Shown: positions 8,226 through 16,703 of the stretch, piece by piece
Layout of the letters: each line of letters begins with the position of its first letter
How positions within the stretch are numbered: position 1 is the stretch's first letter
Assembly: GCF_019218885.1 (NCBI RefSeq)
Contig: NZ_JAHUWT010000002.1
Coordinates: 930,001-994,000, forward strand
Length of the DNA stretch: 64,000 nt
Source: Bordetella sp. BOR01
Lineage (GTDB): Bacteria; Pseudomonadota; Gammaproteobacteria; Burkholderiales; Burkholderiaceae_B
Direction: 5' to 3'
Position numbers and translations under genes: made by a program
Notes under the pieces: model-generated
Database searches by the model: none
The model's input: only the letters and a program-made list of their open reading frames with translations
Told to the model about the DNA's origin: nothing

Positions 8226-9037
8226 GGTTGCCCTCCGGTGGCGCCGCGGGCCTGCAGCAGGCGCTCGGCCATTTCGACGAAGCCGCCGCCACCATGGTGG
8301 GCGGCCACATAGGCCGGGCGGCGGGACAGCCGGTGCAGCAGCGCCTGGATATTGGCCACGCCGACCGATATGGGAAAGAACGCGAACATGGGTTCGTCGT
8401 TCGGCGAATCGCCGATGAACAGGCAGCTGTCCAGGACCTGCTCGATGTCCAGGTCCAGTTCGCGCTCGAACAGCGTGCGGGTCATGGTGAGCTTGTCGTA
8501 GTCGCCAAACCAGCCGTTGACGTGGATCGAACTGACTTTGGCCTGCGCGCCGGCTTCCTGGAAGATCTCCACAATGCGGCTGACGGCGGTGTCGGGCAAC
8601 GCCGGTACGTCTTCGCAGAAGTCGATCGCCAGGTCGGCCACCCGGTAGTCCTGGTCGCTGGCCACGGCGGCGCCCGGCACCTCGCGCAGTACGCGATCGC
8701 GGATCGCATCCAGCCGGGTGCGGCTGAGCGCACGGGTTTGCGCGTCGGCCCAGTAATGCGCCCTCATGCGGCGCGCGGCCCGGTCGTACGCGTAATAAAA
8801 GGCGCCGTTCTCGCCCACCACGGCGCGCACCGGCCACATGCGGGCGATATGGTCGCACCAGCCGGCCGGACGGCCGGTGATGGGTATGACCTGGATGCCG
8901 GCGGCGTCCAGCCGCTCCAGCGCCCCATAGGCGCCGGCAGGCAAGCGCCCCTCGGTGGTGAGCGTGTCGTCGATATCGGTGAGCACGATGCGCACCGCCG
9001 CAGCAACGGTAGCAGGCATGGCTGCAAGTGCTTGCAT
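8222..9037 (-). CDS. HAD-superfamily (type IIB-like) phosphatase
   Basis: The 271-residue cytoplasmic protein has the HAD nucleophile motif I as LTDIDDTLT near residue 20, motif II as PITGRPAGW, a C2-type cap in the middle and motif IV as FIGDSPNDEPMF near the C terminus. The layout resembles the sucrose-phosphate and mannosyl-3-phosphoglycerate phosphatases, small-molecule phosphatases, but the substrate cannot be named. I placed the start at the ATG at 9035-9037, which has an AAGGA box, rather than the longer frame. It is translationally coupled to the IclR gene and lies upstream of the phn transporter, so it may process the imported phosphorus compound. Confidence 0.82.
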   Translation of the reverse strand: MQALAAMPATVAAAVRIVLTDIDDTLTTEGRLPAGAYGALERLDAAGIQVIPITGRPAGWCDHIARMWPVRAVVGENGAFYYAYDRAARRMRAHYWADAQTRALSRTRLDAIRDRVLREVPGAAVASDQDYRVADLAIDFCEDVPALPDTAVSRIVEIFQEAGAQAKVSSIHVNGWFGDYDKLTMTRTLFERELDLDIEQVLDSCLFIGDSPNDEPMFAFFPISVGVANIQALLHRLSRRPAYVAAHHGGGGFVEMAERLLQARGATGGQP

Positions 9038-9155
9038 GGGGATCCTTGTTGAGTTCTGGCGGGTTTCTCCTGGGCGGAGTTTAGCGTTCGCGCACCGGGG
9101 CCAAGACATCGGGTAGTGGTGTGCACGCCGGCGGCCGGGATTTTCTTCCCTGTTT

Positions 9156-9215
9156 TTGGTGAACCAATATAGGTACCAATTCAAAAATAAATTTGCAAGT
9201 TGGTTCTTTATTGGT
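9156..9215. promoter_or_regulatory. Cluster of five TTGGT/ACCAA half-sites, candidate operators of the Mo-hydroxylase operon
   Basis: A perfect palindrome TTGGT-GA-ACCAA occupies 9156-9167. Further half-sites are ACCAA at 9175, TTGGT at 9200 and TTGGT at 9211. The ACCAA pair and the later TTGGT pair are 12 and 11 bases apart, about one helical turn. The TGGT-NN-ACCA core resembles operators of FadR-like GntR regulators, and such a regulator ends this operon at 14.7-15.4 kb. The cluster lies in the 244-base divergent gap between the HAD gene and the Bug receptor gene. Confidence 0.55.
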
Positions 9216-9281
9216 ACGCTCTGTTTCCGTGCATCGCATGGCGCGGCGCCACCAGGATTCTAATAATCGAGGAGACACATC

Positions 9282-10265
9282 TTGAAGAAAAAACGCCTAA
9301 CATCGTTCATTCTGGCGGTCGAGCTGGGGTTTGCTGCCACGCAGGCGGCGGCTGCCGATGCCGCCAAAGATTACCCCCAGCGGCCCATCACCATCGTTGT
9401 ACCATTTGGTGCTGGTGGATCTGCCGATGTCTATGCGCGTTACCTGGGCGATCAGTTGCAGAAGCGGTTTGGCCAGTCCGTAGTGGTCGAGAACAAGCCG
9501 GGCGGGGGCGGGGTCATCGGCACGGCCTCTGTGGCGCGCGCCCAGCCTGATGGCTACACGCTGCTTGTCATGTCCAATACGCAGACCGTCAACGAGACCC
9601 TGCTCAAGGACAAGCCCTATGACTTGATGAAGGATTTCGAGCCCATCGCGCCGATCAACGAGGCGAGCCTGGTACTGGTCACCAAGAAGGGCCTGGACGT
9701 ATCCAGCGTCAAAGACCTGATCGCGCTCGAAAAGCAGAAGCCGGGCGCGCTCAATTACGCGAGCTCGGGCATCGGCACGCCGTACCACATCGCCGGCGAG
9801 CTGTTCAGCTCCATGGCGAAAACCGATGTGCAGCACGTTCCCTACAAAAGCAGCGGCCAGGCCCGCACAGGTGTCGCCGCGGGCGAAGTGGACTACATGT
9901 TCGACGCGACAGCCACCATGAAGGCATTCGTCGATGACGGCCGCGTGAAGGCACTGGCCACGACCGGCAAGGAACGCTCGCCCGTATTCCCGGATATTCC
10001 CACCGTCAGCGAGGCCGGCCTGCCTGGCTACGAGGCCAATATCTGGCTGGGGATGCTGGCGCCCAAGGGCACGCCGCCCGAGGTGGTCAGCAAGCTGAAC
10101 CAGGCCATCAGCCAGATCGCCGGCAGCGCCGAGGTCAAGCAGCAATGGATGAAGGATGGCGTCGCCCCCATGGTGATGGACCCGCAGGCCTTCAAGACCT
10201 ACCTGCAGCAGGACATCGAGCGTTTGCGCAAGATCGCCCTGGACGCCAATATGGTGCAGCCCTGA
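9282..10265 (+). CDS. Bug-family periplasmic solute receptor (tripartite tricarboxylate transporter type)
   Basis: The 327-residue protein has a basic start and hydrophobic leader ending near AAAAD, then the Bug signature DYPQRPITIVVPFGAGGSADVYAR and the VVVENKPGGGGVIGT loop. Bug receptors bind carboxylates and related acids in the periplasm. No TctA or TctB membrane subunits are encoded nearby, a frequent situation in Bordetella. It is the first gene of the operon, 25 bases before the iron-sulfur subunit, so its ligand is probably the substrate of the molybdenum hydroxylase. Confidence 0.88.
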   Translation: MKKKRLTSFILAVELGFAATQAAAADAAKDYPQRPITIVVPFGAGGSADVYARYLGDQLQKRFGQSVVVENKPGGGGVIGTASVARAQPDGYTLLVMSNTQTVNETLLKDKPYDLMKDFEPIAPINEASLVLVTKKGLDVSSVKDLIALEKQKPGALNYASSGIGTPYHIAGELFSSMAKTDVQHVPYKSSGQARTGVAAGEVDYMFDATATMKAFVDDGRVKALATTGKERSPVFPDIPTVSEAGLPGYEANIWLGMLAPKGTPPEVVSKLNQAISQIAGSAEVKQQWMKDGVAPMVMDPQAFKTYLQQDIERLRKIALDANMVQP

Positions 10266-10290
10266 CACGGCCATGACACGAGGCGAGCAG

Positions 10291-10767
10291 ATGTCAACGG
10301 CCATCCATATCAACGGCGCGCGGCACGAGATCGATGCGCAAGACCAACGCTTGCTGCTGGATATCCTGCGCAACGAGCTCGGCCTGAAGGGGTCGCACTT
10401 TGGCTGCGGCGCAGGCAATTGCGGCGCCTGCATGGTGCTGGTCGACGAGGTACCCGTCTATGCGTGCAACACGCCCTTGTGGTCGGTGGCCGGCAAGCAG
10501 GTACTGACGGTGGAAGGGCTGGCCCGGCACCCGGCCGGCGCCCGGGTGCAGCGCGCCTTCATCAAGCACGGCGCGGCGCAATGCGGCTACTGCACGTCGG
10601 GCATGGTGGTGGCGGCAGCAGGGTTGCTGGCCCGCTGCCCTGCGCCCGACGGCAGGCAGATACGCGAGCACATGGACCGCAATCTGTGCCGATGCGGCAG
10701 CCATTTGCGCGTGATCCGCGCAATAAGCGACGCGGCAGCCGATAGCGGCGACGGGGGCGGATCATGA
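10291..10767 (+). CDS. 2Fe-2S subunit of a molybdenum hydroxylase (IorA/NicA-like)
   Basis: The 158-residue protein is the small iron-sulfur subunit. The plant-type cluster ligands are GCGAGNCGACMVLVDEVPVYAC near residues 43-65, and the second cluster is CGYCTSG followed by NLCRCGSH. The ATG at 10291 was preferred over 10273 because of the GAGGCGAG box and standard length. Its stop overlaps the start of the large subunit by four bases. It transfers electrons from the molybdopterin centre to an acceptor. No FAD subunit gene is present, as in the isoquinoline and nicotinate hydroxylases. Confidence 0.9.
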   Translation: MSTAIHINGARHEIDAQDQRLLLDILRNELGLKGSHFGCGAGNCGACMVLVDEVPVYACNTPLWSVAGKQVLTVEGLARHPAGARVQRAFIKHGAAQCGYCTSGMVVAAAGLLARCPAPDGRQIREHMDRNLCRCGSHLRVIRAISDAAADSGDGGGS

Positions 10768-12935
10768 AAGACGCCTTTGCGCCGCTCTCTTCCGATGACG
10801 GCATGCCCGTCAGCCTGAAAGACAACCCCACGCTGTCCACGTGGCTGAGCATCCATGCCGAAGAGGGCGGCTACGTATGCATCCGGTCGGGCAAAGTCGA
10901 ACTGGGGCAGAACATCCTGACCGCGCTGGCGCAGATTGCGGCGCAGGCGCTCGCGGTGCCTTTGGACCGCATCAGGATGGCGCCGGTCCGCACGGGCATC
11001 AGTCCCGACGAGTCGATCACATCAGGCAGCCTGTCGATCCAGCACTCGGGAATGTCGCTCAGAATGGTGTGCGGACAGGTGCGGCGGCTGTTCGCCCGGC
11101 ACGTTGCCTGCGCGGCGGGCGTGGACATGGCGGCGGTGCGTGTGCGCCAGGGTGCTTTCCTGGTCGCCCAGGCCGAGCAGGGCACTTACTGGAGCCTGGC
11201 AGGCCAGGTGAACCTGGACGTGCCGGTCGAGCCCGTATCCGCTGAGGGTGGCGCGGCGCCGCTGGCGGTCGAAGCGGGACAAGCGATGCAGCCCGGCGCG
11301 CCGGCACTGGGCCTGGCCGACAAGGTGCATGGACGCTTTGGTTTCATCCACGATATGTCGCCGCCGAACCTGCTGCATGGCCGCATGCTGCGCCCGCCCT
11401 CGATCAATGCAGAACTGCTGGACCTGGATGCAGGGGCGGTGCAGGGCCTGGCGTGCGCGGTCCAGGTCGTAAGAAGCGGTTCGCTGGTGGGTGTGCTGGC
11501 CGAACACGAGCACGTGGCTTGCCTGGCGCTAGACCGCTTGGCGGCGTCGGCGCAGTGGCGCGAAGCGGCCTGCCTGCCCGTCCAGCACGAGCTGCCGGCC
11601 TGGCTGCGCCGCCAGGCTTGCGACACCAAGACCTATAACCAGCAGGTGCCGGGCGACACATCGGGCAGGGCCGTTGCAAAGACGTACACGGGCGATTATT
11701 TCAAGCCCTTCATCAAGCACGCTTCCATCGGGCCGTCTTGCGCGTATGCCTGCACGGACGATGATGTGCTGAAGGTATGGACGCACGCGCAAGGCATCTA
11801 CAACCTGCGGGCCGACCTGGCCGTCGCGCTGGCCATGGCGCACGAGCGGATCATCGTCGAACACGTGCCGGGCGCCGGGTGCTACGGGCAGAACGGTGCC
11901 GACGACGTCGCCTTCGATGCCGCCTGGCTTGCGCTGCACGCGCCGGGACGCAACGTACGGGTGCAGTGGTCGCGCGCCGATGAGCTGTGCTGGGCACCGC
12001 AGGGCCCGCCCATATCGCTGCAGTTGCAAGTGGACGTGGATGCGCAAGGCCGGATACTGGACTGGCGTGCCGATGCCTGGGGCCCCGGCCATAGCCTGCG
12101 GCCCGGGCGGGCGCCCACGCCTACGCTGCTGGGCAGCTGGCATCAGGAAAATCCTAGCCCAAGGCTGTCGGCCATCAACGCACCCATCGCGGCGGGCGGG
12201 GGAGCCGAGCGCAATATCATTCCCTGCTACGACATCCCGTGCAGCGCGCTGTCGTCGCACCGCGTCATCGACATGCCGATACGCACGTCTTCGCTGCGCT
12301 GCCTGGGGGCATTCGCGAATGTGTTCGCCATCGAGGCCATGGTCGATGATATTGCGCTCGACCATGGCATCGATCCGGCGGACTACCGCCTGGGCATGTT
12401 GTCCGATGCGCGGGCCGTCGCCGTCATCGATGCCGTGCGGGAAATGAGCGGCTGGAACCGCAGGCAGGGGGGGGCCGATAATTCCGGGTGGGGCATGGGC
12501 TACGCGCGCTATAAGAACAAGGGGGCCTACTGTGCCGTCGTTGCCCGGGTGTCCGTGGCCGAAAAGGTGCGCGTGCATGAGTTGTTCATTGCCGTCGACG
12601 TCGGCGAAGTCATCAATCCGGACGGCGTGGTGCAGCAGATAGAAGGCGGCGCCATCCAGGCCTGTTCCTGGGCCATTCTCGAGCAGGCGCGGTTCAGCGA
12701 CAAAAAGCTGGTGGACGACGAATGGGAAAAGTACCCGATCCTGCGGTTCAGCGATGTTCCTGATGTGCAGGTGCGGATACTGTCCAGGCCCGACCAGCCC
12801 GCGGCCGGCGCCGGAGAACCCTCGCTGGGGCCGACCGCTGGCGCAATCGGCAACGCCGTGCGCGATGCAATGGGCATGCGTGTCGCGGTCCTGCCGCTGG
12901 ATTTCGAAAATATCGCGCACGCCATCGAGGCATAG
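10764..12935 (+). CDS. Molybdopterin-binding subunit of a two-subunit Mo hydroxylase (IorB/NicB-like)
   Basis: This 723-residue subunit resembles the beta subunits of isoquinoline 1-oxidoreductase and nicotinate hydroxylase. It has the N-terminal pattern VCIRSGKVELGQNILTALAQ and TSGSLSIQHSG, central substrate and cofactor segments, and a C-terminal GEPSLGPTAGAIGNAV, where the Glu matches the catalytic glutamate of the family. It has no Tat leader and no C-terminal cytochrome c domains, and it lacks CxxCH motifs, unlike NicB. A hydroxylation of an N-heterocycle or aldehyde is likely, but the substrate and electron acceptor are unknown. Confidence 0.85.
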   Translation: MKDAFAPLSSDDGMPVSLKDNPTLSTWLSIHAEEGGYVCIRSGKVELGQNILTALAQIAAQALAVPLDRIRMAPVRTGISPDESITSGSLSIQHSGMSLRMVCGQVRRLFARHVACAAGVDMAAVRVRQGAFLVAQAEQGTYWSLAGQVNLDVPVEPVSAEGGAAPLAVEAGQAMQPGAPALGLADKVHGRFGFIHDMSPPNLLHGRMLRPPSINAELLDLDAGAVQGLACAVQVVRSGSLVGVLAEHEHVACLALDRLAASAQWREAACLPVQHELPAWLRRQACDTKTYNQQVPGDTSGRAVAKTYTGDYFKPFIKHASIGPSCAYACTDDDVLKVWTHAQGIYNLRADLAVALAMAHERIIVEHVPGAGCYGQNGADDVAFDAAWLALHAPGRNVRVQWSRADELCWAPQGPPISLQLQVDVDAQGRILDWRADAWGPGHSLRPGRAPTPTLLGSWHQENPSPRLSAINAPIAAGGGAERNIIPCYDIPCSALSSHRVIDMPIRTSSLRCLGAFANVFAIEAMVDDIALDHGIDPADYRLGMLSDARAVAVIDAVREMSGWNRRQGGADNSGWGMGYARYKNKGAYCAVVARVSVAEKVRVHELFIAVDVGEVINPDGVVQQIEGGAIQACSWAILEQARFSDKKLVDDEWEKYPILRFSDVPDVQVRILSRPDQPAAGAGEPSLGPTAGAIGNAVRDAMGMRVAVLPLDFENIAHAIEA

Positions 12936-12963
12936 GCATGAAGTACAACGTGAAGGAGCATGA

Positions 12964-13656
12964 ATGAAGCTGTTTATCCTGAGTGGGGGCGCTGCCCTGG
13001 GCCTGGTCGAGCATGTGCGGGCGGGCTTCGAGTCCGAGGCCGCCTGCCAGATCGCCGGCGAGTTCGGCGCCGTGGGAGCAATGAAAGAAAAACTGCTGGC
13101 GGGCGCGGACTGCGATATCGTGATCCTGTCGCGCAAGCTGGTCGATGACCTGGCCAGCGCCGGCCAGGTACTGCCCGACAGCATCCGCGACCTGGGTGTG
13201 GTCAGCACCGGCGTCAGCGTCAAGGCGGGCAACCCGGCAGTGCCGGTGGACACCGCCGATGCGTTCGGGCAGGCCTTGCTGGGTGCCGACGCCGTCTATG
13301 TGCCCGATATGCAGCGGTCCACGGCGGGCATACACATGAAGCGGGTGTTCCAGCAACTGGGCGTGCTGGATGACATCGCGGCCAAGATCAAAGAGTTTCC
13401 CAACGGCGCCACGGCCATGAAGGCCATGGCGGCCGCGGCTGGCCACCCCGTGGGCTGCACCCAGATCACCGAAATACTGTATAGCCCGGGCGTTCAGGCC
13501 GTGGGCCTGCTGCCCGAGGGCTGCGAACTTGATACGGTGTACACGGCCGCCGTGACGGCCGGTGCCCACCAGGCGCCACTGGCGCGCAAGCTGATCGACG
13601 CGCTGACCGACAGCAGCCTGGACGCCTACAAGAACGCGCATGGATTCGAGGTGTGA
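12964..13656 (+). CDS. ModA-like substrate-binding domain protein without a signal peptide
   Basis: The 230-residue product begins MKLFILSGGAALGLVEHVRAG, and its binding-protein fold starts at once with no Sec or lipoprotein leader. Segments such as ADCDIVILSRKLVDDL, GVSVKAGNPAVPVDT and GHPVGCTQITEILYSPGV follow the molybdate/extracellular-solute-binding family 11 plan. It starts behind a GGAG box, 28 bases after the hydroxylase subunit. It may be a cytoplasmic ligand- or cofactor-binding partner of the hydroxylase rather than an ABC receptor. No permease genes are near. The family assignment is firm; the role is open. Confidence 0.75.
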   Translation: MKLFILSGGAALGLVEHVRAGFESEAACQIAGEFGAVGAMKEKLLAGADCDIVILSRKLVDDLASAGQVLPDSIRDLGVVSTGVSVKAGNPAVPVDTADAFGQALLGADAVYVPDMQRSTAGIHMKRVFQQLGVLDDIAAKIKEFPNGATAMKAMAAAAGHPVGCTQITEILYSPGVQAVGLLPEGCELDTVYTAAVTAGAHQAPLARKLIDALTDSSLDAYKNAHGFEV

Positions 13657-13713
13657 ACCGAATCATCGATGCCGCGCAAGGCGTCGACCATCTTCAATGA
13701 AAAAGGAATCAAC

Positions 13714-14583
13714 GTGAGGCTAGCAGCATACGAAGAGCGGGGCGTCGCCCGTATCGGTATCGTGTCGGATGACGGCAAATCCATTCAGCCCCTGGATCTG
13801 GACGGCGTGGATGCCAACGCAGGCATCCTGCCCCTGATCACCGCGCCGATCCCCCTGGCCGATCTCGCGCGCCAGGCCGGGGCCGCCCAGCCGCTGAGCG
13901 GCGTGCGCCTGCGCGCGCCGGTGCCCCGGCCCTCGCGCAACGTCTTCTGCGTGGGCCGCAATTACCATGAGCACGCCAATGAGCTGTCCGGCTCCATCTT
14001 CAAGGACAGCAAAGATGGCGAGGCCTGGCCCATCATTTTCTCGAAGGTGCCCGAATCGGTCGTGGGCCCCGCCGACGACGTGCTCCTGCCGGCAGGCATT
14101 TCTTCGGACATCGACTACGAGGCCGAACTCTGCGTGGTGATCGGCAAGCAGGGCAAGAACATTGCCCGCGCCGACGCGCTGGCCCACATCTACGGCTACA
14201 CCATTGTCAACGACGTTACCGCGCGCGACGTGCAGCAGCGGCATCGCCAATGGCACCTGGGCAAGTCGTTCGACACGTTCTGCCCCATGGGGCCCTGGAT
14301 CGTCACGGCCGACGAACTGGACGCCGGGAATATCGATATCCGCTGCCTGGTCAATGGCGAAGTGCGGCAGTCGGCCAATACGCGCGACCTGATTTTCGAT
14401 ATAGGCACCATCATCGAGAACTGCTCGCGCGGCATTACCTTATACCCCGGGGACGTCATCGCCACCGGCACGCCTGCAGGCGTGGGCATGGGCATGGACC
14501 CGCCGCGCTTCCTGAAAAACGGCGATACCGTCCGGGTCGAGATCCAGGGCATCGGCCACATCGAGAACGTGTTCAAGGTATAG
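13714..14583 (+). CDS. Fumarylacetoacetate hydrolase (FAH) family protein
   Basis: The 289-residue enzyme shows the family's metal-site region: VGRNYHEHANEL, DYEAELCVVIG (the E-x-E metal ligands) and NDVTARDVQ, then GDVIATGTPAGVGMG near the C terminus. Members cleave C-C bonds of 2,4-dioxo acids, decarboxylate, or hydrate 2-oxo-enoates. The GTG at 13714 was chosen because AAAAGGA lies six bases upstream; a longer frame starts at 13669. It follows the ModA-like gene and probably acts on a ring-opened product made after the Mo hydroxylase step. Confidence 0.85.
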   Translation: MRLAAYEERGVARIGIVSDDGKSIQPLDLDGVDANAGILPLITAPIPLADLARQAGAAQPLSGVRLRAPVPRPSRNVFCVGRNYHEHANELSGSIFKDSKDGEAWPIIFSKVPESVVGPADDVLLPAGISSDIDYEAELCVVIGKQGKNIARADALAHIYGYTIVNDVTARDVQQRHRQWHLGKSFDTFCPMGPWIVTADELDAGNIDIRCLVNGEVRQSANTRDLIFDIGTIIENCSRGITLYPGDVIATGTPAGVGMGMDPPRFLKNGDTVRVEIQGIGHIENVFKV

Positions 14584-14661
14584 TGTGCCTACGCCGCCCC
14601 GGGCGCCCACCTGCCCGCGGCGGCACGCCCATGCAAAGAACAAGTCACCTGTGTGAACGTC

Positions 14662-15444
14662 ATGAACAGTAGCCACGCGCTTTCGCCTGTTCCTGTAGAA
14701 CACAACACACCAGACATCCCGGCAGCCATCGACCCCGCGCATCCTGCGTCCGTCGCGGCACCGCTTGCCCCGGCCCCGGGATCCAAGGCCGCCAAGCGGT
14801 TCACGCAGTATCTGCGCGAGCAACTGTCCAGCGGCAGCCTTGCGCCGGGCGCCCGGCTGCCCGCCGAGCGCCTGCTGGCCGAGCAATTCGGCATATCCCG
14901 CGGAACCGTGCGCCGTGCGCTCAAGCAACTCGAGGCCGAGGGCCGCATCATCGGCATCCGCGGCAGCGGTACTTTCGTGCAGCCGGTGTCCACCGGCCTG
15001 GCCGCCCCGTCAAGCATTCCCAAGCTGGCCAGCCCGGCCGAGCTGATCGAGGCGCGCATTTGCCTCGAACCCGTCATGCCGGAATTGATCGTGCGCAACG
15101 CGCATGCCGACGATTTCGACGCCATGGAACAATGCCTGCGCCGTGCCGAGCAAGCGCAGACCATGGCCGAATTCGAGAAACTCGACCACGAACTGCATCG
15201 CCTGTTTGCCGTGGCCACGCACAATTCCCTGTTCATCCACATCATGGACCTGGTCGGCAAGGCGCGCACAGACGGCGGCTGGGGCGTACTGAAAGAGCGC
15301 AGCTACACCCCCGACAGGCACCGCCAGTACATGCAGCAGCACGGCGCCATCGTCCAGGCGCTGAAGAACCGCGACCTGCACGAATCGCGCCGGCTGATCA
15401 CCGAACACCTGGTACAAATCCGCAAGAACATGTTCGGCACCTGA
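14662..15444 (+). CDS. GntR family regulator with FCD-type effector domain
   Basis: After a Pro/Ala-rich N-terminal extension of about 45 residues comes the winged helix (FTQYLREQL...GARLPAERLLAEQFGISRGTVRRALKQLEAEGRI, then GSGTFVQPV). An all-helical FCD/FadR effector domain follows, with EARICLEPVMPELIVRNA and a late HGAIVQALKNRD segment. The start is at the ATG at 14662; a GTG at 14653 is in frame and neither has a clear ribosome site. It ends the 9.3-15.4 kb operon and probably binds the TTGGT/ACCAA cluster upstream of the Bug gene. GntR-FCD proteins are usually repressors relieved by an organic acid. Confidence 0.88.
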   Translation: MNSSHALSPVPVEHNTPDIPAAIDPAHPASVAAPLAPAPGSKAAKRFTQYLREQLSSGSLAPGARLPAERLLAEQFGISRGTVRRALKQLEAEGRIIGIRGSGTFVQPVSTGLAAPSSIPKLASPAELIEARICLEPVMPELIVRNAHADDFDAMEQCLRRAEQAQTMAEFEKLDHELHRLFAVATHNSLFIHIMDLVGKARTDGGWGVLKERSYTPDRHRQYMQQHGAIVQALKNRDLHESRRLITEHLVQIRKNMFGT

Positions 15445-15512
15445 GCAACAGGCACGCCCCACCCCCTCTGAAGGGCGGTAAAATCAAGGTTTTCCCGCAC
15501 CCGCCTCTGCCC

Positions 15513-16703
15513 ATGCCTGCCCCGCTTGCCTCTATTGCGTCCGGCGCCGCTCCGGAATCCTTCGGTATCGCATCGGTTGCCGAGATCATCGCCGAACTGC
15601 GCGCCGGGCGTATCGTCATCCTGGTCGACGAAGAAGACCGCGAAAACGAAGGCGACCTGGTCATGGCCGCCGAGTTCGTCACGCCCGAGGCCATCAATTT
15701 CATGGTTACGTACGGCCGGGGCCTGGTCTGCCTGACGCTGACCGAAGACCGTTGCCGCCAGCTCGAGCTGCCGCTCATGGCCAGCCGCAACGGTACCCGA
15801 TACGGCACCAATTTCACCCAGTCCATCGAAGCCGCCGTCGGCGTCGAAACCGGCATTTCGGCGGCCGACCGCGCCCGTACCATCCAGGTGGCGGTGGCAC
15901 GCGACGCCAAGCCCGGCGACCTGGTCCAGCCCGGCCACATCTTCCCGGTGCGGGCCGTGCCCGGCGGCGTGCTGGTGCGCGCCGGCCACACCGAAGCCGG
16001 CTGCGACCTGACCGCCATGGCCGGCCTGACCCCGGCCGCCGTCATCTGCGAGATCCTCAACCCTGACGGCACCATGGCACGGCTGCCCAACCTGGTCGAG
16101 TTCGCGCGCCAGCACAACCTGAAGATCGGCACCATCGCCGACCTGATCCAATACCGCAGCGAACACGAGTCCGTCGTCAAGCGCGTGGGCGACCGCAGCA
16201 TGCAGACCGCCTGGGGCGAGTTCCGCGCCGTGGCCTACCAGGACACGGCCAGCGGCTCGGCCCACCTGGCGCTGGTGCATGGCACCATCGATCCGCAACG
16301 CGAGACCCTGGTGCGCGTGCACGAGCCCGCCTCTATCCTGGACGCGCTCGATACCGGCGCCACCGCCCATAGCTGGGGCGTCGGGCGTGCGCTGCAGGCC
16401 ATCGCCCAGGCTCCGGCCGGCGTGGTGGTGCTGATGAACTGCCAGTCGTCCACCGAGCACCTGTTCCAGCAGATCGCCGGCTGGGCAGGTACCGACCCGC
16501 AGCAGGCCGCCCGCGACGGCGACCGCTACGGGTTGCGCACCTATGGCATCGGCGCGCAAATCCTGCGCGACCTGAATGTCGGCCAGATGCGCCTGCTCGC
16601 CCGTCCGCGCAAGATGCCCAGCATGACGGGCTTTTCGCTCACCATTACGGGTTACGATTGCGACCCCTCCACCTCCGCCACCCCTTCCAAGGCCGACACA
16701 TGA
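15513..16703 (+). CDS. ribB: 3,4-dihydroxy-2-butanone 4-phosphate synthase with degenerate GTP cyclohydrolase II-like domain (RibBX type)
   Basis: The 396-residue protein makes the four-carbon precursor of riboflavin. The N-terminal domain has [20 protein letters not shown], the [10 protein letters not shown] segment and [16 protein letters not shown], all catalytic-site motifs. The C-terminal part, from about residue 215, aligns with GTP cyclohydrolase II by outline ([29 protein letters not shown]). However, it lacks the three zinc cysteines and the EGR motif, so cyclohydrolase activity is unlikely. Its stop overlaps the ribH start by four bases. Confidence 0.92.
   Translation: MPAPLASIASGAAPESFGIASVAEIIAELRAGRIVILVDEEDRENEGDLVMAAEFVTPEAINFMVTYGRGLVCLTLTEDRCRQLELPLMASRNGTRYGTNFTQSIEAAVGVETGISAADRARTIQVAVARDAKPGDLVQPGHIFPVRAVPGGVLVRAGHTEAGCDLTAMAGLTPAAVICEILNPDGTMARLPNLVEFARQHNLKIGTIADLIQYRSEHESVVKRVGDRSMQTAWGEFRAVAYQDTASGSAHLALVHGTIDPQRETLVRVHEPASILDALDTGATAHSWGVGRALQAIAQAPAGVVVLMNCQSSTEHLFQQIAGWAGTDPQQAARDGDRYGLRTYGIGAQILRDLNVGQMRLLARPRKMPSMTGFSLTITGYDCDPSTSATPSKADT

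Noticed and set aside
11529..13253. A 574-codon minus-strand open frame across the molybdopterin subunit.
   Set aside because: It is a shadow of the Mo-hydroxylase gene with no recognisable motif and no ribosome site.
15513..16703. Annotation of this gene as a bifunctional RibBA with GTP cyclohydrolase II activity.
   Set aside because: The zinc-binding cysteines and catalytic EGR motif are absent from the C-terminal half, so only the RibB activity is supported.
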